Assembly (NCBI GenBank): GCA_036417435.1
Contig: CM070907.1
Coordinates: 59,380,001-59,444,000, forward strand
Source of the DNA: Inia geoffrensis
Lineage: Eukaryota; Chordata; Mammalia; Artiodactyla; Iniidae
Length of the DNA: 64,000 bases
Reading direction: 5' to 3'
Part shown: positions 22,816 to 35,196 of the stretch, one piece after another
Layout of the letters: each line of letters starts with the position of its first letter
How positions within the stretch are numbered: position 1 is the stretch's first letter
The notes under the pieces: generated by a model
Database searches by the model: none
Seen by the model: the letters and a program-made list of their open reading frames with translations, nothing else
Told to the model about the DNA's origin: nothing
Position numbers and translations under genes: made by a program

Positions 22816-24239
22816 CTAGTTGCCTCCACAAGTTCAAATTTCTGCTTGTAAATTTTTCTTTAAACAGTGAGTTTTTTAAACATTTATTTTCAAACAATTT
22901 GATATTTTTCTAGTAATCTTTCTGTTATCTATGTCTAGCTTATTTTCACTTTAGTAAGAAAACATATTTTAATTGATTTTAATTTTTTAAAAATTGATTA
23001 AAGTGTTCTTTGTGTGATAGCATAGAGCCAGTTTTGGTTACCGTGTCACTTACACTTGAAAAAGATGCTCATTTCAGTTTGTTGGTTGTGGGTTCTGCAG
23101 ACAATCAATTCACGTTAGTGCACTGTACTGTTCAGATCTATATTCTTACTGACTTGTTTGCTTATTTTATCCATTAATGTCAGCACAGTGTTAATAGCTT
23201 CCACTTTGATTATGGATTTGTCCATTTATCTTTCATGTTCTGTTATGTTCTTTAATGTTGTTTTGCTTTTTATATTTTGTATCTATGTATTTAATTCTTA
23301 CTTATATTTTTATATCTTTCTTTTTAAGAGAATCTTTTATTATTGAGAAATCCTTCCTTATTTCTAGTAATGCTTTTTGCTTTAAAGTTTATTTTTTCTG
23401 ATATTACTATGACAAATTAAAAATTTTTGCAAATTTCATTATATATATTTGCATAATTTATTTTCCCATCTTTTAAAATTCAATCTTTCTTTAGTCTTAT
23501 ATTGAAATCATATCTTTTGTATGATACATATAGTATTCTTGTTTTATAAAACTTAGTCTTATAATCTTGTCTTTTAATTAGAATATTTATATGCAATATA
23601 ATATGTGATATATTTAGATTTGCTATCTATATTACTATTTTTTATATTTGTCCCACCTATTTTATTGTCTGTTTCTTTTTCTTTTTTCGTTTTATTAAAC
23701 ATATTTAATATTTTCTCTCTCTACTAGCTTTACTGTTACAGTAACTATTCTTTTAGGCGTTACTCTAAAGTTATTGCATGTATCCTTGAAATTAAATTGT
23801 GATATAAATTATTAATTTTACCATCTTCCTGAAATTCCAAGGAACTTAGACTACTCAGTGTTTTAATTTGGAAATTTTCTACTGACCTGTATGCTAGTTT
23901 CATAATTTTTTATCTAGCCCTTTCTAACCTACTGTTAAACCTATTCATTGACTCCTTAATTTGTAATTTTATTTTTAAATTCTAAAATTTCTATGTTAGC
24001 CCTTTTTATATTTTTAACAATTTAACTGAAATTCTTTATCCTGAATTTTTTCTATGGCATTTATTTTTCAGAACTCATCATTTTCTATATATCTACCCCA
24101 ATTCCTCTGTATTATAAATAAATGTTCATTTAATTTGTCATTACCTAAATATGCTTAGAGTTTTCCCATGTCTGGACCAGTGTGCATAAGTTTCTGTACT
24201 CTATTTACTGAAACCTTGCTTGTTTTTCAAGTTACAGGC

Positions 24240-25085
24240 CAAACTTAGACTCCTATGAAAAGAAAACGGTTTTTCTACTTACAACACTTTTGAAACAAAA
24301 TGTGTGAATTTTCCACACCAAGTAATTCTCTGATTCTCTGTGGACACCAACTGAGTGTTCTATCATTTAATTTAATTCTGGCTTTAACTATTTGGAATCA
24401 GCACAGACCCCACAGGTTAAGGGCTCAATCAGACAAAACCACCCCCCACTTCAAATGGCAATGGCAAAAAGTGTGTCCCCAGGGTACCCACACTTCTGTC
24501 TGACTTGGCTATAAATCAGGGGTTCCCACAAACTCCTCCTCATGTTTAATAAGTTGCTATAATGGCTCACAGAATTCAGGAAATAGGAAACTCTCCTATG
24601 TTTTCTGATTTCTTTTAAAATATTTTTAAAATATATTTAAATATCCAGATAAAGCAGTGCATAGGGTGAGGTCAAGAAGGGTCTTGAGTGCAGGAACTTC
24701 TGTCCCCATGGAGTAGGAATGTGCCATCTTCCAAGGTTTCACCAACTGAAAGTTCTCTGAACCCTATAGTTTAGGGATTCTTATGGAGGCCTCATTGTGT
24801 AGACATGATTGATTAACTCAGTTTCCAGAGGACAGGGGTGCAGGTCTTAAAATTCCAAGCTTCTAATTATAACTTGGTCTTTCTGGTGACCAGCCCCCAT
24901 CCTGAAGCTATTCAGGAGCTCAGCAAGAGTCACCTCTTTAGAACAAAAGATGCTCCTTTGAGCCAGGACATTCCAAAGGATTTAGGAGGTTTATGTAAGA
25001 TGCTCCTATTATCCCCATCTCTGTGGAAATTATAGGGGTTTTAGGAACTCTGCGTCAGGTCCAGGGGCAGAGACCAAACAAATGT
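24240..25085. mobile_element. Ancient LTR-type repeat, family uncertain
   Basis: The segment has the look of a widespread mammalian ERVL-type LTR. Recognisable blocks are 'aaatcaggggttcccacaaac' region (24513), 'ttgctataatggctcacaga' (24553), 'agtgcaggaacttctgtccc' (24688), 'ccagcccccatcctgaagct' (24890), 'gaacaaaagatgctcctttg' (24941) and 'taggaactctgcgtcaggtcc' (25042). The orientation and exact ends are unclear. Short ORFs in it are not supported as genes. Confidence 0.5.
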
Positions 25086-25198
25086 ATTTTTTATGTCACA
25101 CCTACCTAAATTTGTCCTGATGCAATATATAAAATATATACTTCGCTATGGAAGGCTTTTTCTGTTATTTATTACACATATCATATATTGTATCTTGG

Positions 25199-25229
25199 GT
25201 GTGTGTATGTGTGTGTGTGTGTGTGTGTT
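25199..25229. repeat. (TG)n microsatellite
   Basis: About 31 bp of tg repeat with one ta interruption, in unique DNA after the LTR-like repeat. Confidence 0.93.
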
Positions 25230-25399
25230 TTCTTGTGCATTTCAAAATCTTTGTAAAGACTGAGCAAGCTCATATTTTTTGGTGTCCCCTCTCCCACTGC
25301 ATGTAGCATGGTATCTTAACTATAATAACTTTACGACAAACACTGGCTAAGTATTATACTATGATATACTATACTATATGATATACTATGAGATAGCAT

Positions 25400-25600
25400 A
25401 GCCTAGTGGAAAGAATATATGGGTTTAAATCTCAATTCTTCTGCTTATTAGCTGTGTTATATTGATCAATTTACTTAAACTATGAGAGAGTAATTTTGGA
25501 ATACTGTTAATATAAACTATATTTGGGAGACTTAAACTGGAAAATTGCATATGAAAACAGTCATACCAGCACATCATAAATATTCACAATAGTCTATATT
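25400..25600 (-). mobile_element. MIR SINE fragment, minus strand
   Basis: The blocks tctcaattcttctgcttatt (25430), tagctgtgttatattgatca and 'atttacttaaactatgagagagt' match the antisense MIR order ('ccagctctgccacttactagctgtgtgacc ... agttacttaacctctctg'). Confidence 0.6.
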
Positions 25601-26459
25601 TTTATGGACCTCTGCTTCTGTAGTCAAATGGTTAAGTGTTTGTGAAAAAAAGGTATAGATTATTTTTTGGTGATCCTACTCAAAGGTTAGGCTGCTCCAT
25701 GGCATGCTGGTGAAGCAACTCAAGTAAAAATTTACTGAAAATAGAATATAAGCATTAGGAGTATTTTAAATTTCTCCTTTATTCTCCAGAAACAGATTAT
25801 TTGATTTCATATGAAAGGCTAGCAGCAGGATGCACAGTAAAATAGATTCACAATTCTCAGTAGTCTGATCAGATGCTATTTTTGAGGAATGCAGAACAGT
25901 CTCAATCATATCCTACAGCTCTGCCTCACTTCCCAACCAAATATCTTTACTGAAGTTGTGCAAACTATTTCATGTGGAAAACAAAAAGACTCAAAAAGTA
26001 CTCATCTGGCAATTTCTCTCTTGGCTAAAAGATTTCTGACACTTTGATATTTTCTCACTTTCTATAATTTGACAAAAAAAAATTTGTATTGATTTTTTGG
26101 CTGGCATTTTTTTCTGCTACTACCTAGAGATTTTGAAAAACAACGACAACCATAGATGATTGTTTACCCATGGCTCTATCAGCTCATCTGGAATATTTTG
26201 CAAACCTCTAGTAAAAGTTTCTTTGCCCTGACCTTTAGTGGCCTAAGCTTTGTCAATAGATTCCTTGTCTTTTCTTGAGGACAGGAACTGTGTCCTAGCA
26301 CAAGTCAGCACTGGAAAAAGGTCAGGTCAGAATAACTATTGTTGATACAAGATTAAAAACTAAATGAATGAATAATGATAGGTCCCTGATATTTAGAAAG
26401 AACTCACTACTTATAAAGTAAATCCTAATTTTTTTCTGGACTTATCTATTAATTTAAGA
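25601..26459. other. Unique AT-rich sequence
   Basis: No gene or recent repeat is seen. Confidence 0.4.
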
Positions 26460-26650
26460 GAAGACGACAGTAAATTAACAATGCATCTACAATGTCTTAT
26501 ATGCTGTAAGGCTTTCTGTCACTTATCTAATGTAAGCTTCTGAGAAACTCTGTGAAATAGGTACTGCTATTATTTAGACTAACATAGAGATAATGAAAAT
26601 GTGTCAAAGAGAGGTTTAACTAACTTGCTCTGGTTTGTAGGTGGTGGAGG
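26460..26650 (+). mobile_element. MIR SINE, plus strand
   Basis: The blocks 'cttctgagaaactctgtgaaataggtactgctatta' (26539-26573), 'aaaatgtgtcaaagagaggtttaac' and 'aacttgctctggtttgtagg' (26622) match the MIR plus strand through the 'aggtactattatt' and 'cagagaggttaagtaacttgcc' regions. Confidence 0.75.
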
Positions 26651-27500
26651 GGTTCGTCAATGGACTGGGTCCCTCATAATACCTTCCTGTACCAGCCATT
26701 ATAATATTACCTGAATGAAATCTTCTTTCCCATACTATTCATATGCAACTAAGCCCCATATCTTCTCTGATTTCTACCGTCTCTGATCTCAGAGACCTTG
26801 GAGATCTATACCATTTAAATTAATACTTGACCTTGTTTGATTATACACAGTCCTCTATTTTCAAGTTCCATGTTTTTTCTTTTTTCCCCAAAAGACTAAT
26901 TTCTTCAAGATAACTGAGATGCTTAGTTTAATGCAGAGAAGAAAGGAGCAGTTAATAAGTACATGCAAATGTTTAAATGAAGTGAAATTCAACATCAAGA
27001 ATATAGAAACAACCTTCAAACAAGTTAGTAAAGAGGAGTTGAGGATGCTCTGAATAGCATTCATTAGTATCCGTAAATAAAACTGGTTTCATGCTTTTTT
27101 TTTTGGCAGAAACATCATGGATTAACACATCTATTTTTATTTCATTTTCTACTGAAGTATAGTTGATTTACAATATTGTGTTAGTTTCATGTGCACAGCA
27201 TAGTTAATTGGAAAAAAAGAGAAATAATTAGAAGGGAATTTCTTTATCTTCCTTTAATCAACTGACAGTTCACTAGTATCTGTAGACTATTCATGCTACT
27301 TGTTTTTCTTATTGTCACTGGAGATTCAGTCTTCGTACTCCACCTGGGCTCTATAATCTATCCAAAATTTTCACCTTCTCACAATCGCCATTATTAGCAC
27401 CCTGGACCCAGCCACTCTTAACCCTTTCTTGGACTACTGTGAAAGATTCAACTGATAACTCTGTTGCCCCCTAAAATCCATTTCTCCACAGAATCCAAAA
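26651..27500. other. Unique sequence holding a short antisense L1 tail
   Basis: The segment 27127-27212 (cattttctactgaagtatag, then 'tgatttacaatattgtgttagtttcatgtgc') is the reverse complement of a cetartiodactyl L1 3' end. The rest is unassigned: no gene, and no repeat that I recognise. Confidence 0.6.
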
Positions 27501-27504
27501 TAAG

Positions 27505-28270
27505 CTCATTTAATTCATCCATCCATTGATTCACTGATCTATTCATTGATCCACTCAACAAATATTTATTGAGTGCTTACTCTGTCAGGCACTATTTCAG
27601 GTACTGAGGATACAATAATAAACAAAACCTTTACCATGATGGAAGTTATATTTTAGAGGATGAGAAACAGAATCACTAAGTTAAATGTGTTATATATAAC
27701 ATATATGATGTATAGCTATATGTGTAATCTATCTACATTATATATGTAAATCTTCATCTATATCTGTGCATGTATAATATAAGAAAAAGTACAGAAGGGG
27801 AACAGGATTTAGTTAGGGTGCCCAGGAAAAGCTCCACAGAGAAAGTGACTTTTGAGGTAAGGTCTGAGAAAAAAAGGAATCTATTTGGGAGAAGAGTATT
27901 CTATGATTACTCTGGCTTCAGAAGGGGCAGAGGCAGGAAGAAATTTTAACGGGCATGGCAATAATTATAACAACTCTGTGGTCCAGGCTGGTGGTGATGA
28001 GGGTGGCATGAAGTGGTCAAATTCTGGAGATATTCTGGCAGAAATGATATGAGTTATAAGAGAAAGAAAAAGAAATAAAATAAGATAACCACAATTTTTA
28101 ACCTGGTTAGCAGGAAGCATGGAGTTGTCTTTAACTAAGGTGAGAAAGATTACAGGAATAGCTGGCTTGGGAGAAAATATCAGTAACTCAGTTTTGAAGA
28201 GATTTAAAATATTGTAGGGGCTCAGGCAAATGGATATACAGATTTGGAGTTTAAGGGAGAAATCAGGACT
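27505..28270 (-). mobile_element. Ancient L2 LINE 3' region, minus strand
   Basis: The antisense L2 3' end is clear at 27530-27660: 'caacaaatatttattgagtgc', 'ctgtcaggcactatttcaggtactgaggatacaata' and 'catgatggaagttatatttta'. Downstream blocks (27825-28050: gaaaagctccacagagaaag, 'gacttttgaggtaaggtctgag', 'ggcttcagaaggggcagagg', then 'agtggtcaaattctggagat') extend it toward the L2 ORF. An AT-rich insertion lies at about 27690-27790. Confidence 0.7.
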
Positions 28271-29504
28271 TGTTATGAACTAAATGTTTGGTTCCTTTTC
28301 TCCCAGTTCATAGATTGAACTAAAATATACAAGTGATTGTGTAATGATATATTATAGAAAGAAAATCTGAATAAAATAATTGTATAAAGAACAGTACTTA
28401 TCCACTGAGTTGCCTTTCAATAGTAACTGTGCCCTTTGATTCTGAGACCTGTTGGAACACTTCTTTCAATTTTTAAGGATGAATTCAATTTTTAAGGAGA
28501 ATCACAAAGATTAAGTATATTAATGTTCTTGTCTTTATATTTTATCTAGTGTTTGACAGACTGTATTTATGTCTTCCAGATTTAAATAAATTGGGGTCTT
28601 TCTCCCATGGGCATGAAGTATGTACCTGCTATTCACACCTAACTGTTAGAACTGCCTTATACAATAATACGATTTTATCTTTCACTGATTATCTAGAAAA
28701 TTTTGCCATATGGGTTTTGAAAGATAACACTTACCTAGAATCATTAGTTACATTTTGAAAGAAAGAAAAAAATGAATTGAAAAATGCATTAGTCAAAATG
28801 CAGTCAGATAGACAAATATGACTTTTAGGTACCAAAATCCAAGCTCAAAAATAAAAATGAAAACTTAACTGCAAAAATGTTTTATTCACTACCTATTTTC
28901 AAATTCTTAGATATTTGGAAAACTTATAAATTAATTTTTGTATTGTCCTTTTAGCTGATAATTTATTATTTTGTAAATATAAGACAAAACTAATTTTCTT
29001 TGGCTTCATTTTTTTTTTTTGAAAGCTTCAGGCCTCATTCTAGCTGACAACTTTTGTCATATCTAGCTCTATGATGTTAAGGTTCAGCGGCATATCATCC
29101 AAGAGTCTGGCTAATGAGGAAGCACAAAATTTCCCCCTACTTAGATCAATGACATCCTTTTTTCCTCCCACTAAAGGAGGCCACCATGTAGCAGAATGAT
29201 TACCTCGCAATGACAGTTGGGTCACTAAAACAGAGCACCGTGTAAACAGTGGTACATGGAAAAATGTGGAAAGCTGGCAAAGTTAGGCATTTTTCACGCT
29301 ACCACTAGAATAAGCATTTGATTTCATAATGAGTGCTAATAAAAAATAAAAATTTGACCGATTTTGTTGCATTTTTTTCCATTAACAATGGAATGTTTCT
29401 TGTTTATTATGTGAAAATGTCTTTGATGAAAGACAATCTCTTTGTACATCCCCTGAAATATCTATTTACTCAAAATGCCATTTCTTTCATTAAGTTAATA
29501 ATTT
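28271..29504. other. Repeat-poor unique sequence
   Basis: No gene, microsatellite or recognisable transposon is seen. The 69-codon frame (28549-28758, plus) and the 61-codon frame (29040-29225, minus) show no domain and no clear start context. Because recognisable repeats are scarce, this is one of the better places to look for conserved non-coding sequence. Confidence 0.4.
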
Positions 29505-29690
29505 GGTAACCATTGCTTTACCTTAGGCAAGTAACTGTATGTCTGGGTCCAACTCTCCTCTGTGAAATTGTTTGGAGAACTAATAGAAAAAACTAGACAC
29601 CCATGTATGTGTGTGTGTTTGTTTGACAATATTTACCATAGTAAACATACTGTCTAGCATATAGTACAAGGTTAATAAATGCTAATCCCC
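29505..29690 (-). mobile_element. MIR SINE fragment, minus strand
   Basis: The blocks 'taccttaggcaagtaactgtatg' (29520) and 'tactgtctagcatatagtac' (29649), followed by aaggttaataaatgctaat, match antisense MIR ('gggcaagttacttaacc ... acagtgcctggcacatagta ... caataaatgttagc'). Confidence 0.65.
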
Positions 29691-32075
29691 ATAAAGGCTC
29701 TCTTTAGCAGCTGGTAAAAATCAAATTTATTTCCAAATATTTTTATCTGAACCCAGACATGATCCGAGTTTGGAACATCTGATCTGTGATACGTAAGACA
29801 CTTTATATTCCTCAAAATAAATTCCCTGAATCAATTTAAATTTATTATCAAGTTCTTGCCAAAGCTCATAAAATGAGATACTGAGTACTTTGTGCTTATA
29901 ATCCAGAGTAATTGACTGAAGATTATTTTTTTGTAAGAGAATTCTGGTCAGTGCCGATTCCTGGATTCTTTTGCTCTACATTTCACTACAATTTATGTTG
30001 CTGAAGCACAGTTACTGAGCCAGACTACAACCTTTCCATGCGACTCATTAAGGGTATCCGATGCTCGGCTTAAACACATGATGAGATTGAATCTGCTAAA
30101 AGATGACGGTGAGCTTTCTAAATTGTTTTAGGAAATTGCTTAACAGAAATAATTCCAAAAATTCAACCATCAACAGGATGAACTAAACCTAGATGCAGGG
30201 TGAGCAAATGGAAAGATTAGCAGAAAATACCTAGATATAAGTGATAAAGTGAGAGAATTCAGACTACACTAAAAAGAACATTGATGATGATTTCAGGTGT
30301 AAAAGTAAAATTCCTGGTCCATAAATTCCACTTTGTTGAGACATTATATGTATGTACTTTAGATTTCTAAATTTTCTCCACAAATAATTTATTTTCACTT
30401 GTCTGAGAACTTTCTACCAAATCATGTAAGGAATTTTTTAAAGAAAGTATTAGACTAAAGTATTAGAAAAAAAAATGATCAGGATGACACTCAACATGGC
30501 AACATTAATGTTGGTCTAGGTGAATGAGGCTCTAAGAGATCAGCAGAAAATTTGGAAAATACCGTTTGTTACAATAAGTTCTATACCAAGGAAGCATGAG
30601 TAACCTAGGGAAGTAATATGTATTCTACTACTAGAGGAATTCAAGAATAGGTTAGGTAACCTGGGCCAGACTCTACCACTCAAGTAGTCTATGATTTCAT
30701 GTGCAATTCTCCAGATAATGGTAGATTATCAGTAGCAATATTACATAGATAGTTGTATACTGATCCAAATAGAATACTATTTTGAAAGACTCTCTTGATG
30801 GGTATTAGCATTTTTAAACTGCTTTATAAGCCTTAGAAAGATCATAAAGTATTCAACAAAATGCATATCACTTACAAAGAATCACATACTATATATTCAT
30901 CCTTCCTAAGGATTTAAAGAATGCAGATATAAATAAATAAATAAATAAATAAATAATAAATAAATAAAGCTACCAAGGCTTAGAAGATATTGGAGTTGGT
31001 TGCCTAACCCTTCAGAAGAGATACATATGATGATGATTTCTGGACAAAATTAAAAGAAGATGATCCTGTGAAAGACTCTATTGTATCCAATTTACCAAAT
31101 GCTTAAAACCAGAAGGAAATGAAGAATGCAAAGAAAATACCATGCATCTCTAGTAGCACGTCTACCCTGAGGCTGCATTTAAATAAGACTCACTTTTATG
31201 AGTTTAGGTTCAGTTGTTTAAGGAATGATTAGAGCTCTCTGGAACTCTCTCAGTACCACAGGAGAGGTTACCAGATTAAGGGGCATCAGCCTAGTCTTCC
31301 CATGGTACTGACAAGCACTGGGTATCACATAAACATATGCTATTTAGAGCAACACATTATCCATAGTTTACAGTAGAAATCACTACTCATTTAACACACC
31401 AATTCATTACCCTTTTCCAGTTTTCCTGGTTTGTAATTTCTGCCTTGCTGTATTTATTCCAATTAAATCTCAGTAAAATTTTTCTTTTGAACCTTGATAT
31501 TCCACCTCAAGTTTGATTCTCAAAGATATTTAGCCAGTGACCCCTAAGCAGTGGATTTTTGCTATTTTGGGTACCTTAAATCTGATTAAAGGTCTTTGAC
31601 TTTTTGACTAAAACCAGTTTCCACCGGTCTAGTGAGTAAAATAAAAATATTGGGTAATATGTATCAGCCTTTGGGAAAATACACATATTCTTCAAAGTAA
31701 AGAAGCCATTTAAAAATAATAATACTTGACTTTGACATAGGGGTAGCCCACCATGTGAATCTTAATTGTTTTTTAAAAAATCACCAAAGGGCCCACACAG
31801 AAAGCCAATTAAAAATATATTTATGAGTGGCCAAATTGTATCATAATTAATTCACTAAACCTCATGAACTTAAGAACCCCTTTGAAGCCTATTTACTCTT
31901 GTTATACATGTAATTCTAACCAGCCTTGCTATTTCATTGCTTTCAAAGGGGTAAAGAAGACACAAAAGTTCTGATAAGCATTGGCAATGGTCAAGAAAAG
32001 ATGAGACATAATGAGTTTTTTTTTTTTTTTTTCCAAAAAGGGCACAAGAGCCCAAAATGGACTAGTTTGGAGCTA
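29691..32075. other. Repeat-poor unique sequence, about 2.4 kb
   Basis: No gene is supported. The only repeats seen are an (AAAT)n run (30932-30969) and a T tract (32018-32033). The rest (for example 29930-30150 and 30480-30800) matches no family I recognise and has no long ORF. Confidence 0.4.
30932..30969. repeat. (AAAT)n tetranucleotide repeat
   Basis: About nine aaat units with one phase break near 30955. Confidence 0.92.
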
Positions 32076-32560
32076 CTTAATACTCTTGCTTAAAATTCTT
32101 AAAAAGTTACCCATTGCACTCAAGAATGAAATGCACATATTGCTTTCCTGACTTTAACATAACCTATCTTTGGCCCACATCTCTGCACTCATTCATATTT
32201 TCCTTCTCTTTCTCTCCATCCTGCCCCTTCCTCTTTTTCCCTCTCTCCTTCTTGTCCTATCCTCCTCTCTGTCTTTCCCATTTTTCTCCAGACACACTGC
32301 CATTCTTACTCTTTTCAAACATCACAAGCTCATTCCCACCCTAGTGTCTATGCAGCATCTGTTTCTACTCTTTGAAAGTACTACTCACTGTAATTTTTAC
32401 ATGGCTGGCTTTTTAAAAAATCAGATATCAGTTCAATGTGTATCAGAAAGAACTTTCATGATCAATTTATCAAGAATAGACACTCAGTCACAGTCTATCA
32501 TCTCATTGAATTTTAACTTCATTGTAAATTTTGCATTTACATGTTATTTTTGCCAGAGTA
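32076..32560 (+). mobile_element. L2 LINE 3' region, plus strand
   Basis: The order of blocks fits L2 on the plus strand: 'gttacccattgcactcaagaatgaaatgc' region (32106-32134), 'ctatctttggcccacatctctgcactcattc' region (32164-32194), a C/T-rich segment, 'ctactctttgaaagta', then 'atggctggctttttaaaaaatcagatatcagttcaatg' region (32401-32438). The 156-codon plus frame 32170-32640 is a translation of this repeat. Confidence 0.65.
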
Positions 32561-32814
32561 TATGTTACTATGATTTATGGGTTTTCTCCTTGATCCCTTC
32601 TCCTCACTACCCTCCACCAAATAAAATGTTGACTTCATAGGGACATCACCTTCTTTTACCTTGTTTTTCTCTTATTTTTCAGAGCCAAGAATAATTTCTT
32701 TACAAATTATTTAAACAGAAAGAAAAATGTCTCAAAGGAAATAATGCTCCCAACAAATTTACAAACAGCCTGTCGAATATTTCAGACTATGATAATCTTT
32801 AAGTAGGTTGACTT
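32561..32814. other. Short unassigned gap
   Basis: No feature is recognised. Confidence 0.35.
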
Positions 32815-32835
32815 TTGAAAATAAACTTTTTATTT

Positions 32836-33779
32836 TAGAATAGTTTTAGATTTACCATCAAAACTACAATGAGATATCATCTCACACCAGTCAGAATGCC
32901 ATCATCAAAAAATCTACAAACAATAAATGCTGGAGAGGGTGTGGAGAAAAGGGAACCCTCTTGCACTGTTGGTGGGAATGTAAATTGATACAGCCACTAT
33001 GGAGAACAGTATGGAAGTTCCTTAAAAAACTACAAATAGAACTACCACTCAATCCAGCAATCCCACTACTGGGCATATACCCTGAGAAAACCATAATTCA
33101 AAAAGAGTCATGTACCAAAATGTTCATTGCAGCTCTATTTACAACAGCCAGGACATGGAAGCAACCTAAGTGTCCATCAACAGATGAATGGATAAAGAAG
33201 ATGTGGCACACATATACAATGGAATATTACTCAGCCATAAAAAGGAACAAAACTGAGTTATTTGTTGTGAGGTAGATGAACCTAGAGACTGTCATACAGA
33301 GTGAAGTAAGTCAGAAAGAGAAAAACAAATACCTTATGCTAACACATATATATGGAATCTAAAAAGAAAAAAGAAAATGGTCAGAAGAACCTAGGGGTAA
33401 GATGGGAATAAAGACACAGACCTACTAGAGAATGGACTTGAGGGTACGGGGAGGGGAACGGGTAAGCTGGGACAAAGTGAGAGAGTGGCATGGACATATA
33501 TACACTACCAAACGTAAAATAGATAGCTAGTGGGAACCAGCCACATAGCACAGGGAGATCAGCTCTGTGCTTTGTGACCACCTATAGGGGTGGGATAGGG
33601 AGGGTGGGAGGGAGGGAGATGCAAGAGGGAAGAGATATGGGGACATATGTATATGTATAACTGATTCACTTTGTTATAAAGCAGAAACTGACACACCATT
33701 GTAAAGCAATTATACTCTAATAAAGATGTTAAAACAATAAAAATAAAAAAATAAAAATAGAATAGTTTTAGATTTACCA
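32836..33779 (+). mobile_element. 5'-truncated young L1 with 22-bp TSD
   Basis: An L1 3' fragment (32858-33757) begins inside ORF2, runs through its stop codon region near 33360, and includes the complete 3' UTR with the 'ctgattcactttgttataaagcag' signature and an A-rich tail. A perfect 22-bp target duplication flanks it (32836-32857 and 33758-33779; core agaatagttttagattta). The 104-codon plus frame 32961-33275 is a surviving ORF2 C-terminal piece. It closely resembles the 3' ends at 53100-53925 and 59811-60395, so it is the same recent family. Confidence 0.95.
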
Positions 33780-34602
33780 AAAAACAAAAGAAACCAACGA
33801 GAGAAGATTCTCATGTACTCCAACCTGTTTCCCCAATTGTTAACATCTTGTATTAGTATAGTACCTTTGTCACAATTAAATAGCAAACATTAATACATTA
33901 TTATTAACTAAAGTCCATGCTTCATTCACATTTATTTAGTTTGTACCTAATGTCCTTTTCCTGTTTCATATCATATTAAATTTAGTTGCCATGTCTTCTT
34001 TGGCTCTCTGTGACAGTTTCTCAGACTTCCCATTTTTTGATGACCTTGAGACTCTTGAAGATTAGCAGTCAGGTATTTTGTAGAATGTCCTTCAAGAAGA
34101 ATTTTCTGATATTCTTCTTGTGATCAGACTACAGTCTGCGTTTTTGTGAAGAAAACCACAGAGGTAAAGTGCCATTCTCATAACATCATGTCAAAGGCAT
34201 ATGCTATCAACAGGACTTATCATTATGGATACTGACTTTGAGAGACTGGTTGAACTAGTGTTTTTTAGTTTCTCCACTGTATGGTTACTTTTTTTCCCTA
34301 TCAATACGGTATTCCTTGGAAGAAGGTCATTATCCACAGCTCATACTTACGAGGTAGGAGTGATGCTCCACCTCGTTGAGGGGTAAGTATGTTCGTAAAT
34401 TATTTGGAACTCTCTATATGGCAGATTTGTCTATTCTCCCACATTTACGTATTTACTCAGTCACTTACTAAATCATTTTTATCATTGATATTTATTTTGT
34501 ACTTTGTAATATAATTCATACATTAGTAATTTTGTAGCTCAAATTTGTGCCAGCTTTGGCCATTGGGAGTTCTTTCAATAGGCATGTTATTTACTTTTAC
34601 TC

Positions 34603-34937
34603 TTTTTTTTTAATTAATTGATTTATTTATGTATTTTTGGCTGGGTTGGGTCTTGGTTGCTGTGCGTAGGCTTTTCTCTAGTTGCGGCAAGTGGGAGCTA
34701 CTCTTCGTTGCGGTGCGTGGGCTTCTCATTGCAGTGGCTTCTCTTGTTGTGGAGCACGGGCTCTAGGTGCACGGGCTCAGTAGTTGTGGCTCCCGGGCTC
34801 TAGATCGCAGTCTCAGTAGTTGTGGTGCACGGGCTTAGTTGCTCTGCAGCATCTGGAATCTTTCCAGGCCAGGGTTTGAACCTGTGTCCCCTGCACTGGC
34901 AGGCGGATTCTTAACCACTGTGCCACCAGGGAAGTCC
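34603..34937 (-). mobile_element. Long CHR-type SINE, minus strand
   Basis: An antisense long CHR SINE runs from a degenerate T/TTTA tail (34603-34635), through gttgggtcttggttgctgtg, repeated cacgggct modules and 'ctcagtagttgtgg' modules, to the head 'gccaccagggaagtcc' (34922-34937). Flanking tacttttactct and tactttttct resemble an eroded TSD. It inserted in the antisense old L1. Confidence 0.9.
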
Positions 34938-35196
34938 TACTTTTTCTATTAGAGTTCTTAACCTTAATTATAGTTATTGGAAATTCCCTGCCGCTAATTC
35001 CAAAATCTTCATCATATCTGAGTCAGATTTGATTATTTTTTATACTTTCTAACTGTTTTTTGTTCATTGCTACTGTATGTTTCACCTTATTGCTGGAAAA
35101 AGAACATGGTATTTCAAGTAGTAGAAACTGAAGTATGTTTTGTAAGGCCAACTGGCCGGAGGCAGGGCAACACAATCAGATTCACAGGTTGCATCT

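Larger units (their letters stand above)
19385..24200 (-). mobile_element. Long antisense ancient L1M, repeatedly interrupted
   Basis: Antisense L1 signatures appear in 3'-to-5' order: 3' UTR (19390-19790, resuming at 20122), the ORF2 3' half (20460-20700, tttttgcctaatcctaaagtc; 20985-21080), an ORF2 middle block (22030-22075, ttggtaaaattcactgatga), endonuclease-side sequence (22990-23280) and 5' or ORF1-like sequence (about 23930-24140). It is interrupted by a MaLR LTR (19791-20121), another L1 3' end with a microsatellite (21215-21690) and an L1 tail (22559-22815). All frames are dead. Individual segments could belong to different L1 copies. Confidence 0.65.
32815..35135 (-). mobile_element. 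Old L1 3'-UTR-type repeat, minus strand, split by two insertions
   Basis: The antisense L1 3'-UTR repeat starts at 32815-32857 and resumes at 33780. Blocks are 'accaacctgtttccccaattgttaacatc' region (33819-33848), 'attattattaactaaagtcc' (33897), 'ccttgagactcttgaagatt' (34043), 'ccacagaggtaaagtgccat' (34156) and 'gtgatgctccacctcgttgagg' region (34361-34382). It is interrupted by a young L1 tail (32858-33757) and a long CHR SINE (34603-34937), then continues to the solo LTR at 35141. Antisense L1 5'-region sequence follows on the far side. Confidence 0.68.

Noticed and set aside
32170..32640. 156-codon plus-strand ORF
   Set aside because: It coincides with an L2 remnant; Phe/Leu/Ser-rich composition reflects T/C-rich L2 sequence.
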